A stretch of DNA of 8,799 bases from an uncultured Candidatus Melainabacteria bacterium (GCA_946622835.1 CAMOQI010000019.1:1-8799), one strand, 5' to 3'; shown: positions 1 through 7,511, counted from the stretch's first letter. The notes: generated from the letters alone by a model not told the origin. Made by a program: numbers and translations.

Positions 1-627
1 ATCTTTATGCCGCCGCTTGTATGTTCTCATATTGCCGAAATCGAGCTTGATGACGGCAGCACCTTTACACCGGTAAGGCATACAAAAACGCTTATCACCT
101 ACGGCGACTCAATAACACAAGGTTATGACTGCGTTCATCCGCAAAACAGATACGGCGTTGCTTTATCGGAACTTTTTGACGCGGAAGAGATATGCAAAGC
201 GATAGGCGGCGAAAAATTCTGCCCATGGCTTGTAGAAGAAAAGGAAGATTTAGACCCCGATTATATCACCGTTGCCTACGGTACAAACCACTGGGCGAAA
301 CCGGGAATGACCAGAGAACTGACCCGCGAGCGAAGCCGCGAGTTTTACACAAGTATCAGAAAACATTACCCGAGAGCCAAGATTTTCGCTTTTATGCCCA
401 TCTGGCGAAACGACTACAAAGAGAAGCCAAACTTTAAAGAGTTTTCCGATATAGCGGCAACAATCAAGGAGTCTATTGAAGGCCTTGATAATATAACCGT
501 AATCGAAGGAATAGATATGGTCCCGCACGATATAAAATACTATTCTGCCGATTGCGTCCACCCCAATGACTTCGGCCATATCGAGTTTTCAAAGAGTGTT
601 GTTAAAAGGTTTAAAGAGATTATTTAG
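1..627 (+). CDS. SGNH-hydrolase-type esterase, C-terminal part (5' end outside window)
   Basis: Probable GDSL/SGNH-family carbohydrate or acyl esterase; the exact substrate is unknown. Numbering from the Met at base 7, GDSITQG (33-39) is block I with nucleophile Ser35, the IGG at 66-68 fits block II, GTN (92-94) is the block III oxyanion segment, and DCVHP (182-186) is block V with catalytic Asp182 and His185. The frame is open to base 1 (codons ATC TTT precede the first ATG). The stretch MPPLVCSHIAEIELDDGS aligns in my memory with the inter-domain linker of clostridial SGNH proteins of about 350 residues, which carry an N-terminal beta-sandwich domain. I therefore treat the ATG at 7 as internal and the gene as cut by the window edge. 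Block III reads GTNHW where relatives usually have GTND. GC in sampled lines is near 47%, clearly above the operon to its right. It is convergent with that operon and probably unrelated to it. Family call is sure; substrate is not. Confidence 0.88.
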   Translation: MFMPPLVCSHIAEIELDDGSTFTPVRHTKTLITYGDSITQGYDCVHPQNRYGVALSELFDAEEICKAIGGEKFCPWLVEEKEDLDPDYITVAYGTNHWAKPGMTRELTRERSREFYTSIRKHYPRAKIFAFMPIWRNDYKEKPNFKEFSDIAATIKESIEGLDNITVIEGIDMVPHDIKYYSADCVHPNDFGHIEFSKSVVKRFKEII

Positions 628-676
628 CATCCATATAAACAAACAACACTTTACTGCAGCTGATTATAAACAACAT

Positions 677-706
677 GCCCCAATCACATAAATGAGTGAT
701 TGGGGC
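677..706. terminator. Bidirectional Rho-independent terminator between convergent genes
   Basis: A perfect 11-bp inverted repeat, GCCCCAATCAC (677-687) and GTGATTGGGGC (696-706), with an 8-nt loop. The plus strand continues TTTGTTATTATT, a fair U-tract for the esterase gene. The minus-strand tail (ATGTTGTTTATAA) is weaker, but the hairpin lies only 10 nt past the DUF2304 stop, so it can also end the polysaccharide operon. Confidence 0.85.
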
Positions 707-716
707 TTTGTTATTA

Positions 717-1058
717 TTATTTATTCTCTTTTTCATTAGATTCAATAGCCATTTCCTGTATAAGGTTAGCCATTTTTATTTGCAATTTTGAAACTTTAAC
801 TGACATAAAGAATTCTTTAGCTAGCAACAGGAAAAATATTGACAAGAAAATAAAATTGGATGGGGATTCAAACCCTATCAGCTCTGACAGCTTATAACAT
901 ATCTTTGGAAAAATGCTGATAATCAAGAACAAGACACTTAAAGCTATCCAAAAGAAAGAATCCTCAACAACAAAATCCGTTCTCTTTATTTTTCTTGTTA
1001 CGAACACCATAACTATAAGAGAAACAACAATTAGTAATACTCTTAGACCAACTGACAT
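717..1058 (-). CDS. DUF2304 small membrane protein, GacJ-like partner of the adjacent GT2
   Basis: A 113-residue membrane protein of the DUF2304 family. It has hydrophobic segments at about residues 4-21, 34-51 and 68-82, and a charged, helical, cytoplasm-type tail (about 84-113, KVSKLQIKMANLIQEMAIE). The basic stretch RKIKRTDF between the first two segments is typical of the family. Known for the family: in group A Streptococcus the DUF2304 protein GacJ binds the GT2 enzyme GacI and raises its activity in making GlcNAc-phosphate-undecaprenol. Here it lies 5 nt after the stop of such a GT2, with an AAAGGGG ribosome site overlapping the upstream gene, and it is the last gene of the operon before the 677-706 terminator. 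Inference: membrane-anchoring or activating subunit of that GT2. The donor sugar cannot be told. Confidence 0.85.
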   Translation of the reverse strand: MSVGLRVLLIVVSLIVMVFVTRKIKRTDFVVEDSFFWIALSVLFLIISIFPKICYKLSELIGFESPSNFIFLSIFFLLLAKEFFMSVKVSKLQIKMANLIQEMAIESNEKENK

Positions 1059-1063
1059 CTTTT

Positions 1064-1747
1064 TTACCCCTTTCTAAACCACTGCAAGAAAAGAATTGAT
1101 ACCATCATCCTTGTCATATATTTTAAGGACTTTGTAAATGTAAGATAGCTTTCTCCGGCTGTTCTCTCATTCATCTCCACTTGAACCTCTGAAACTTTTG
1201 CACCCTTCCTAATCAACAAAGCTAAAGTGTCCGGTTCAGGGCCGAGATCAATCCCTTGAGCAAGTTTTTCAATCATTTTTTTGTTGTAAATACGCATTCC
1301 GGAAGTTGTATCGTGAATTTTTTTGCCTGTAGTTAGTAGTACAGCTGCTTCTATAAGATTATTTCCTATCATTCTCATTGAAAATGGTTTTCTCTTCTCT
1401 GCAAATCTTGAACCTACAACTATGTCATAGCCTTCTTTTATTTTATCTAGCATATCCTGAATATACTCCGGATTGTGTTGGCCATCACCATCAAACTGAA
1501 TAGCAGCGTCATAATCATTTCTTAAAGCATATTTCATACCGGTTTGAAAAGCACCTGCAAGTCCGAGATTTATAGAATGACTTATGTAGTTATAATTGTT
1601 TCTTTTACAAATTGCCGCAGTATTATCACCGCTACCATCATTTATAACAACATAGTCATATTGCGGATAATTGTTCTTCAGATTTTCAACTACTCGCTCT
1701 ATATTCTCGGCTTCGTTATATGCCGGAATTATTATCAGCGTTTTCAT
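1064..1747 (-). CDS. GT2 polyprenyl-phosphate glycosyltransferase (DPM1/GacI-like)
   Basis: A 227-residue GT-A enzyme expected to move a sugar from a nucleotide donor onto undecaprenyl phosphate at the inner face of the membrane. Visible motifs are PAYNE (8-12), NDGSGDNT (36-43), NLGLAGAFQTG (60-70), the metal-binding DGDGQH (86-91; Asp86, Asp88), VGSRF (111-115) and DTTSGMR (146-152), the last being characteristic of dolichol/undecaprenyl-phosphate sugar synthases. There is only one weak hydrophobic stretch near the C-terminus (about 207-224), unlike the two-TM forms, which fits the need for a small membrane partner. The start codon overlaps the GT4 stop in an ATGA arrangement, with AAAGGGG a few bases upstream, so the two are translationally coupled. 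The DUF2304 gene follows 5 nt later. The pairing makes a GacI-type role likely; the sugar (GlcNAc, Glc, other) is not readable. Confidence 0.9.
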   Translation of the reverse strand: MKTLIIIPAYNEAENIERVVENLKNNYPQYDYVVINDGSGDNTAAICKRNNYNYISHSINLGLAGAFQTGMKYALRNDYDAAIQFDGDGQHNPEYIQDMLDKIKEGYDIVVGSRFAEKRKPFSMRMIGNNLIEAAVLLTTGKKIHDTTSGMRIYNKKMIEKLAQGIDLGPEPDTLALLIRKGAKVSEVQVEMNERTAGESYLTFTKSLKYMTRMMVSILFLQWFRKG

Positions 1748-2895
1748 TCCTTATCCCCTTTGTTTTTTTTACATATATCTTCTACCTTGTCGGCAGTCTT
1801 TTCCCAAACGAAATACTCTTTTAACCTATCGTAGGCTTTTTGCGTTGCACTATCGCGGTATTCATCATTCTGAATAGCGCATTTTAACGCCTTAAAAACC
1901 TCATCCTCTGTATTGCCATCGGTAACAATGCCTAATTCATCACTGTTGATAAGTTCTTTTGAACCGCCGGTTTTTGTGGTTATAACAAATGTTTTTGTTG
2001 CAGCTGCTTCCAGAACGGATGTTGACATTCCTTCAGAAACAGATGGCAAACAAAGAATATCGGAATCCTTTAAAAGGGCAATTATATGAGAAAAGTCAAG
2101 TTTACCGAGTAGATATATATGCTCTCCTCCGATATCTTTTAGCCCCTGCATTTCAGGTCCATCACCTGCGATAAGCAAATATGCATTACTATCATTAAGA
2201 CTGATAAAGCCTTTCGCGAGCTGGTATATTCCCTTTTCCTTAATAAGTCTTCCGGTAAAAACAATAACCTTTGCCGATTTTGGAATACCTAAATCTTTTC
2301 TGTAATCACAAACAGGGTTTTCACAAAGGCTTTCTATCTCGGTTAAATCGATTGAATTATAAAGAACACCTTTTGATTTTATACCGAAGTGTCCGCTCCA
2401 ATCACAAGCCGCTTTAGATACGCCATAATAATCTTTGCAATATTTTTTAAGTCTTTCGGTTATAAAATGTTCCCATTTTGCACCGAGATAGTCAAATAAC
2501 CTGTTATTAACCGACAAATGCGAAGAGCCGTGCTCAATTGTTATCATCGGGATACTATGCTTATGGGCGAATTTTGCCGCATAAATGCTATGAAGATAAA
2601 ACCTGGCATTGATTATTACAAAATCAAACTTTCTGCCGTTTATTTCCGTGTCTATTTCTTTAGAAAGCTTATTCTTCTTTGTTATAGGGTATCTGCCGTT
2701 TATTAGATTGTAACAGGGGAAGCGAAAAATCTCAATCCCATCGGATATTTCGTGTGGATCCCCTTTTACAACATTTTCGGTGACAACAGTTACATTGTGT
2801 CCGCGTTTTATAAGCTCTTTTGAAAGATAATAGGTGTATCTTTCAATTCCGCCTATATGCGGCAGATAGTTTGCCGAGAAGATACAAAAGTTCAT
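1744..2895 (-). CDS. Glycosyltransferase family 4 (GT-B fold)
   Basis: A 383-residue, full-length GT4 retaining glycosyltransferase, cytoplasmic or peripheral to the membrane, probably adding one residue to a lipid-linked glycan. The N-terminal half starts MNFCIFSANYLPHIGG and carries the PHIGGIERY acceptor-side loop (12-20) typical of GT4. The C-terminal donor half has GRLIKEKG (215-222), AGDGPE (243-248) and the EX7E element SEGMSTSVLEA with Glu288 and Glu296. The start follows AAGAGGATTAAG, a good ribosome site, 14 nt after the DUF2142 stop, and the stop overlaps the next gene's start (ATGA). It therefore sits tightly inside the operon. Donor and acceptor cannot be named from motifs alone. 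Confidence 0.93.
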   Translation of the reverse strand: MNFCIFSANYLPHIGGIERYTYYLSKELIKRGHNVTVVTENVVKGDPHEISDGIEIFRFPCYNLINGRYPITKKNKLSKEIDTEINGRKFDFVIINARFYLHSIYAAKFAHKHSIPMITIEHGSSHLSVNNRLFDYLGAKWEHFITERLKKYCKDYYGVSKAACDWSGHFGIKSKGVLYNSIDLTEIESLCENPVCDYRKDLGIPKSAKVIVFTGRLIKEKGIYQLAKGFISLNDSNAYLLIAGDGPEMQGLKDIGGEHIYLLGKLDFSHIIALLKDSDILCLPSVSEGMSTSVLEAAATKTFVITTKTGGSKELINSDELGIVTDGNTEDEVFKALKCAIQNDEYRDSATQKAYDRLKEYFVWEKTADKVEDICKKNKGDKE

Positions 2896-2909
2896 CTTAA
2901 TCCTCTTCT

Positions 2910-5012
2910 TTATTTCCAGCGACTGAGCAGTACTGTGTAAATATTCACATAATTAACAGCTACGCACATAATCAGGCAAATATAATTATACACGCTTCTG
3001 TTTATTCTAAGTTTTATTCCCTTTCCGCAAATGACCGATAAAAGCGGATACAAAAGAGGAATCAAATACCTAAGCTGGCAACCGTTTACCGTTTCGTGAC
3101 CAACAGGTGTAAAGTCTATATACAAAGCGGTTGCTATTGCCGCGGACATTCCTAAGAACAATAAAATCATAAATGATCTCAAAAACCATCCGTATGCTTG
3201 TACATCGTAATTGCTTTTATCAGTCAACGTTGTTATCATCATTAACGCCACAAACACGTTAGCCCCTATTCCCATACCGCAATATCCGTAATTCACAATA
3301 TATTCTTTCATTAATCCCATAGAAAGATATTTAGTCAAAAACTTAAATAATATCTTTGCATAACGCAAAGGATTAGATAGGATAAAAGCAATCTGATCGG
3401 GTGGACTAACATCGCTTCCTCCTCGTATATCGCCAGCGGAGGAAGCTTGTGCAAAAACTTTTACTGCCAATACTGTCAGTAGCACTACAATTGTTAATGT
3501 GCAGATAAAATAATAACGCTTGGGCTTTTCAATTTTTTCCTTGTTCATAAAGAAAGGAATAATAAGCAAAACAGCATAAATCAACTTTGGTATCGCCGAA
3601 ATAGAAAACGCAGCGCACATAATAATTGTATCGGTTACGGATACTGATTTTTCAGGTGCCTGTAATCCGCTAACAAAATATGCCATTCCCAAAAAGCCAA
3701 ATGCAGTTACCCAATAATCATAAGAATATGATGTTGCCAACATAAGGTTTGTTGGGAAAAGTGCAATAACAATCATTATCATTTTGCCGCTTTTCAGCTT
3801 TTTAACAGCAAAATAACATACAGTTGCATAAACCAGAAGATTGGCCAGTTTTCCAAATGTAAATATTTCATAAAAGTTTGCCCCAACCATTCTGCCAAGT
3901 GCAATAAACATTCCGCTTAGGTAATGAGCAATAGTTGTTGTTCCTTTTTCTTTTTCTAAAAAGATTTTGTATTGATCATTCAATCGGCAAATATCGCCCA
4001 CGATTTCTGAAGCATTATCTTTAACAAAAGTATCTACACTGCCGGTAATAATTCCTTTTTCAGTTTGTGTTATAATAGCGTCATTATTACTATAAGAAGC
4101 TCTAAGTGACCATTTATAATGAGTTTCCGTATCCCAGGAATTGTGTCCAAACGGTGTAATAACAACCATCAATAATCCTAAAACCAAACAAATGCATAAA
4201 AAGACACTTTCTATGTTTTTTCCTGTTGTCTTAAATGAAAAAGCCAAATAAAATACTGAAAAAATAACAGCAGTAAGAAAGATAAAAAAGAATAAATAAA
4301 AGCCTTTAGAATATGTGCCGATTATGAAACGCAAAAACAGATAATCAATACCAGACGCTATTATTCCTGAAACAATCAAGAACAACAGTCCCACCCAAAG
4401 TGCTTTTTTCTTTTTACAGATAAAAGCAAATACTTTTTGAGAAAATCTGTATTTTAAATCTAAGAAAAAAACTAATGCTGTGATAATCAAAGCAAAAGCT
4501 ACCGAAATAACATAATCCTTCACCGGGGTTTTCTGTTCATAAGGCACCAAAGTTGCTTCAGATGAATGAAAATCAACAGAAACTAATCTATACGGGGCAT
4601 CAACATCTACGCGTATACTTTGTATACCGGAGCCACCCTTTGCAATCACGACTTGATTTTGTCCTTTAATGTTAAAAGTCCGAACGGAATTAATTTCGCT
4701 AATTCCTGTTCCGGAATCCAAGAAAACCTGAACCTGATAATCTTCTTTCGCTATATCTGTATTTAAAACCACATAACCGAAAGATGAATAAACATCAAAT
4801 ACTACAAATGCGTCATCACCGGTTATTTCAATATTACCGGATGATCCTATTTTACAATTGTTGAAATAACTAATATCCTGTGTTGTAACTGTTTTTACTA
4901 TATCTTCTCTTGAAACACTGTAAGTATATAAATTTTTTTGCGGAAAAGCGCGAGCAATCGAGCAGGTTAATACCACCAAAAAAACCGCAAAACAAAGGCA
5001 AATCCTTTTCAT
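2910..5012 (-). CDS. DUF2142 polytopic membrane protein with extracytoplasmic N-terminal domain, probable GT-C-type transferase
   Basis: A 700-residue protein. Residues 3-22 form a signal anchor. About 24-165 is a soluble, beta-rich, outward-facing domain with no motif I recognise. From about 166 on there are roughly 12 membrane segments. DUF2142 features are WDTETHY (293-299; acidic/His residues in a loop just after a membrane segment), SYSYDYW (428-434), the loop PPDQIAFILSNPLRY (537-551) and QLRYLIPLLYP (646-656). DUF2142 belongs to the GT-C-like superfamily, whose members use polyprenyl-phosphate sugars on the outer face. This fits the polyprenyl-phosphate GT2 and DUF2304 made by the same operon. 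ATG 5012 is preceded by AAAAAAGGGG at good spacing. A 109-nt gap lies upstream, holding a possible secondary promoter. Inference: the transferase that takes the lipid-linked sugar and decorates a wall or exported glycan. Activity is not proven for most of this family. Confidence 0.85.
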   Translation of the reverse strand: MKRICLCFAVFLVVLTCSIARAFPQKNLYTYSVSREDIVKTVTTQDISYFNNCKIGSSGNIEITGDDAFVVFDVYSSFGYVVLNTDIAKEDYQVQVFLDSGTGISEINSVRTFNIKGQNQVVIAKGGSGIQSIRVDVDAPYRLVSVDFHSSEATLVPYEQKTPVKDYVISVAFALIITALVFFLDLKYRFSQKVFAFICKKKKALWVGLLFLIVSGIIASGIDYLFLRFIIGTYSKGFYLFFFIFLTAVIFSVFYLAFSFKTTGKNIESVFLCICLVLGLLMVVITPFGHNSWDTETHYKWSLRASYSNNDAIITQTEKGIITGSVDTFVKDNASEIVGDICRLNDQYKIFLEKEKGTTTIAHYLSGMFIALGRMVGANFYEIFTFGKLANLLVYATVCYFAVKKLKSGKMIMIVIALFPTNLMLATSYSYDYWVTAFGFLGMAYFVSGLQAPEKSVSVTDTIIMCAAFSISAIPKLIYAVLLIIPFFMNKEKIEKPKRYYFICTLTIVVLLTVLAVKVFAQASSAGDIRGGSDVSPPDQIAFILSNPLRYAKILFKFLTKYLSMGLMKEYIVNYGYCGMGIGANVFVALMMITTLTDKSNYDVQAYGWFLRSFMILLFLGMSAAIATALYIDFTPVGHETVNGCQLRYLIPLLYPLLSVICGKGIKLRINRSVYNYICLIMCVAVNYVNIYTVLLSRWK

Positions 5013-5058
5013 TGTTTTTCCCCTTTTTTAATAAACATATCCTTTTTTTGCTACGAAC

Positions 5059-5064
5059 ATTATA
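5059..5064 (-). promoter_or_regulatory. Possible internal promoter (-10 TATAAT) ahead of the DUF2142 gene
   Basis: The only sizeable gap in the operon (5013-5121) contains a perfect TATAAT on the minus strand, about 47 nt before ATG 5012. At 16-18 nt upstream I find only TCCGTT/CCGTTT, a poor -35, and no extended -10 TG. It could give separate expression of the last four genes, or be chance in AT-rich DNA. Confidence 0.35.
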
Positions 5065-5121
5065 CGTTAAAACAAAACAAAAACGGACAGGAAAATTCTT
5101 TTTACCATTTCCCTTTTCCCC

Positions 5122-6168
5122 TCAAATCATATTTCTAATTCTATACAAACAATAACTTATTGTCATTATTAAATAATAGTTTTGCGTTTTCAAAACTATC
5201 CATAATAGCCAAACAAAAGCCCCATGCGGTTTAAAACACTTCAACATTTCTCTTATATCATCTGACTTTAATACATTAGAAAAAAAGCGTCTGTTTTCCT
5301 CTTTGCTGTTAGAATTGTCTTTTAAATACATATTTGCAAAAGCTGAATATGTAGTTTTGATTAATAAAAGGTAAATGTTTTGAGCAACATCATAGCCGTT
5401 TTTAAGATGAAATTTCCGAGAAATATCAAGTGTTTTACAGCGAATCTTAAAATCTGATTCTCTGAACCTAAAGGTTGCAGAAGAAGTATTGACTATATAA
5501 TTGTAAGTAATATCAGAAATAATTAAAGCAGAATTTACACAATCCAAATACGCAAGATTAAAACGATAATCCTCTCCCATTGGAATTCCTTCGGGAAATA
5601 AAAGCTTGTTTTCCCTAATGGTTTCCGCTTTAAAAATTTTATTGCATACTGAATTGAAAATATTAACTTTATATACTGCCAAATCTATTCCCGTGATATC
5701 TTTCAGATTTTCAACAACTTCTTTTTTTGAAGAAAAAACGTTTCGTTCTCTTGAATAAGTTAATTTCCTGGAAACCACCTCTGTACCTCCGGTAGGAGAA
5801 ATGTATGTTTTTTGAAATCCTGAAATTATGAGATCATAATCAAACTCACACAGATTTGTCATATATACTTGAAATGCATCAGGTAAAAATTCATCATCTG
5901 AATCGCAAAAAATGAAGTATTTTCCACTACTATGCATCATACCGGTATTTCTTGCATTGGATACTCCTGAATTCTCTTGATGTATAGCTTTTATTCTTTT
6001 GTCTTTCATTGCTAAAGTGTTTATTACTTTTAAACTGTTATCAGAAGAGCCGTCATCAACAAGAATGATTTCAAAATCATCAAAAGTCTGATTTAACACA
6101 GAATTCACTGTTCTTTCTATAAACTTCTCTGAATTATAAACCGGTATGATTACACTGATTCTTGGCAT
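5122..6168 (-). CDS. Glycosyltransferase family 2 (EpsJ/capsule type)
   Basis: A 348-residue GT-A inverting glycosyltransferase of the kind found in capsule and exopolysaccharide clusters. Motifs are SVIIPVYNSE (5-14), LVDDGSSDNS (36-45), ENSGVSNARNTG (65-76), the metal-binding CDSDDE (88-93) and GEDYRFN (198-204), whose ED pair matches the usual catalytic-base position. The C-terminal about 140 residues are helical and end in a hydrophobic, basic tail. I chose ATG 6168 because the family begins MPxISVIIPVYN and an AAAGGA site lies 7-8 nt upstream. The frame stays open upstream to another ATG at 6270, but that would add 34 residues overlapping the flippase gene. The gap to the flippase stop is 22 nt. 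Sampled lines are about 27-28% GC, the lowest in the window. Specificity unknown. Confidence 0.92.
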   Translation of the reverse strand: MPRISVIIPVYNSEKFIERTVNSVLNQTFDDFEIILVDDGSSDNSLKVINTLAMKDKRIKAIHQENSGVSNARNTGMMHSSGKYFIFCDSDDEFLPDAFQVYMTNLCEFDYDLIISGFQKTYISPTGGTEVVSRKLTYSRERNVFSSKKEVVENLKDITGIDLAVYKVNIFNSVCNKIFKAETIRENKLLFPEGIPMGEDYRFNLAYLDCVNSALIISDITYNYIVNTSSATFRFRESDFKIRCKTLDISRKFHLKNGYDVAQNIYLLLIKTTYSAFANMYLKDNSNSKEENRRFFSNVLKSDDIREMLKCFKPHGAFVWLLWIVLKTQNYYLIMTISYCLYRIRNMI

Positions 6169-6190
6169 ATGTTTATCCTTTCGAAATCTT

Positions 6191-7438
6191 TCATCTTTGA
6201 GCAAAGGCAAAAATAATAAACGTGCAAAAAAACAATAAAGCCATAGAGGTTGCAAATGTAATAGCGCCACCCAAAATACCCATTGATTTCACAAAAATAT
6301 TAGAAACTGATTGTGCATATACCCATGTTACAGCATATGCTATGATAAGATATGATTGCTTTCTGATAACCGTTATGGCATTGTCAAGTAAGTACATAAA
6401 TGTATTAATTATACCGCCTATAATCAGTATCAACAAAGGCAGCTGATATTTACAAAGATCTGTATTATATATAAAAGACAATACCGGGCAGCCAAAGAAC
6501 CAGCTTCCTATCATCAAAACAACCGCAAACACAAATAAGTAAAATGCAATCTTTTGGATTATTCTTAAAAAATTTGTTTTTTCGCCGGCATTCCATTCGA
6601 TTGCCATACTTGTAATTAACGGGCGAAAAACAATAAATGCCAGATTAAGGACTGAAGCCGGCATAAATAAAATGCTGTAATGAGTTTGTGTTCCGGCCTC
6701 AAGAAGTCCGCTTTCAGTATATCTATCAATTGCAAATTTTGGCAGGTTAAAAATATTATTTATAATAAATGCATTCATGAATAAGGGCAAGCAACTTATA
6801 ACTAATTGAAAAAGTGAACTACTTGAATTATCCTTTTTGGGTTGGTAAATCGTCTTTATTGCAATATAGTATCGATTTTCCATTATTAAAAAAGTTATTA
6901 TATGGCTTAATGCGTAGCTTATACATCCCCATAACAAGTTATGAAAAACAAAAAGGCATACCGAAAAAACAAAAACATCAAAAAAAACGCGAAGGGTCTG
7001 TGACTTGCCTGCTAAATCAAGCCGTTCTTTTTGTTGAAACCATCCTTGGTACACATCAGAAAATGCTTCTATAGCCTTACCTAAACAAATCAATAATATG
7101 ACGGTAGCCTTATATAGAGAATACCTCCTATACAAAATGTATATTATCGTATAAGCAATCATAGCAACAACAGTATAATAGCGGAGTTTTCTATACCCTA
7201 AAAAATCATACTTCTCCGTAACATCTGTAGCTTGATATAAACGCACTTGGAAAAGGCCAATGGAAGAAGCTTGCATTCCAAAAGCCCAAGCTATGCTGAA
7301 AACATCGCTTTGATTATCATTTAAAACTCGAGTGACAAATATCATCAAAAATACAGACATCAACGAATTTGACACACTGCCGACAATGTTCCATATATAT
7401 ATAGATTTTTGCGAGGGCTTGTCTGTTATTCTTCTCAA
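6191..7438 (-). CDS. Wzx-type polysaccharide flippase (MOP superfamily), TTG start
   Basis: A 415-residue polytopic membrane protein of about 12 segments, expected to flip a polyprenyl-linked sugar or oligosaccharide across the cytoplasmic membrane. The N-terminus SIYIWNIVGSVSNSLMSVF leading into VTRVLN, the segment SDVYQGWFQQKERLDLAGKS (127-146) and NLPKFAIDRY (231-240) are typical of RfbX/Wzx proteins of Gram-positive clusters. The start is TTG 7438: the sequence AGGAGAG (7451-7445) sits 6 nt upstream, an ideal ribosome site, and no closer in-frame ATG fits the family N-terminus. It is the first gene of the minus-strand operon, about 30 nt behind its promoter. In the Gac analogy it would take the GacK place; it could equally export an oligosaccharide repeat unit, but no Wzy polymerase is seen nearby. 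Confidence 0.92.
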   Translation of the reverse strand: MRRITDKPSQKSIYIWNIVGSVSNSLMSVFLMIFVTRVLNDNQSDVFSIAWAFGMQASSIGLFQVRLYQATDVTEKYDFLGYRKLRYYTVVAMIAYTIIYILYRRYSLYKATVILLICLGKAIEAFSDVYQGWFQQKERLDLAGKSQTLRVFFDVFVFSVCLFVFHNLLWGCISYALSHIITFLIMENRYYIAIKTIYQPKKDNSSSSLFQLVISCLPLFMNAFIINNIFNLPKFAIDRYTESGLLEAGTQTHYSILFMPASVLNLAFIVFRPLITSMAIEWNAGEKTNFLRIIQKIAFYLFVFAVVLMIGSWFFGCPVLSFIYNTDLCKYQLPLLILIIGGIINTFMYLLDNAITVIRKQSYLIIAYAVTWVYAQSVSNIFVKSMGILGGAITFATSMALLFFCTFIIFAFAQR

Positions 7439-7444
7439 AGCGAA

Positions 7445-7451
7445 CTCTCCT
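7445..7451 (-). promoter_or_regulatory. Ribosome binding site that fixes the flippase TTG start
   Basis: AGGAGAG on the minus strand, 6 nt before TTG 7438. It is the strongest Shine-Dalgarno in the window and supports the non-ATG start. Confidence 0.8.
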
Positions 7452-7463
7452 ACAAATACAAAT

Positions 7464-7482
7464 TATGATATATTATATCATA
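7464..7482. promoter_or_regulatory. Perfect 9-bp dyad covering the operon -10 and start point (possible operator)
   Basis: TATGATATA (7464-7472), one central base, TATATCATA (7474-7482): a perfect inverted repeat lying over the -10 element and the probable start site. That is the classic position for a repressor. The AT-rich composition means chance is possible. Confidence 0.35.
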
Positions 7483-7500
7483 TTCATTTCACGTTTGCAA
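7472..7500 (-). promoter_or_regulatory. Promoter of the polysaccharide operon (extended -10)
   Basis: On the minus strand: -35 TTGCAA (7500-7495, 4 of 6 to consensus), exactly 17 nt spacer, then a perfect extended -10, TGATATAAT (7480-7472). Transcription would start near 7465, giving a leader of roughly 27 nt that includes the AGGAGAG site. Confidence 0.75.
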
Positions 7501-7511
7501 TAATATAATGC

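Noticed and set aside
7..9. ATG at 7 as true start of the esterase
   Set aside because: The frame is open to the left edge and the residues match a mid-protein linker of longer homologues.
250..579. Minus-strand frame opposite the esterase
   Set aside because: Antisense shadow of a well-supported SGNH gene, with no family resemblance or ribosome site.
700..897. Plus-strand frame opposite DUF2304
   Set aside because: It begins inside the terminator hairpin and is the complement of a recognisable DUF2304 gene.
5075..5121. Terminator after the GT2 stop (AGGGAAA with TTTTCCT)
   Set aside because: Only 7 bp with a G-T pair and a 12-13-nt loop; too weak to claim, and a stop here would split an otherwise coherent operon.
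6169..6270. Upstream ATG (6270) for the GT2 gene, adding 34 residues
   Set aside because: The extra part overlaps the flippase gene, and the family starts at MPRISVIIPVYN with a good ribosome site just before 6168.
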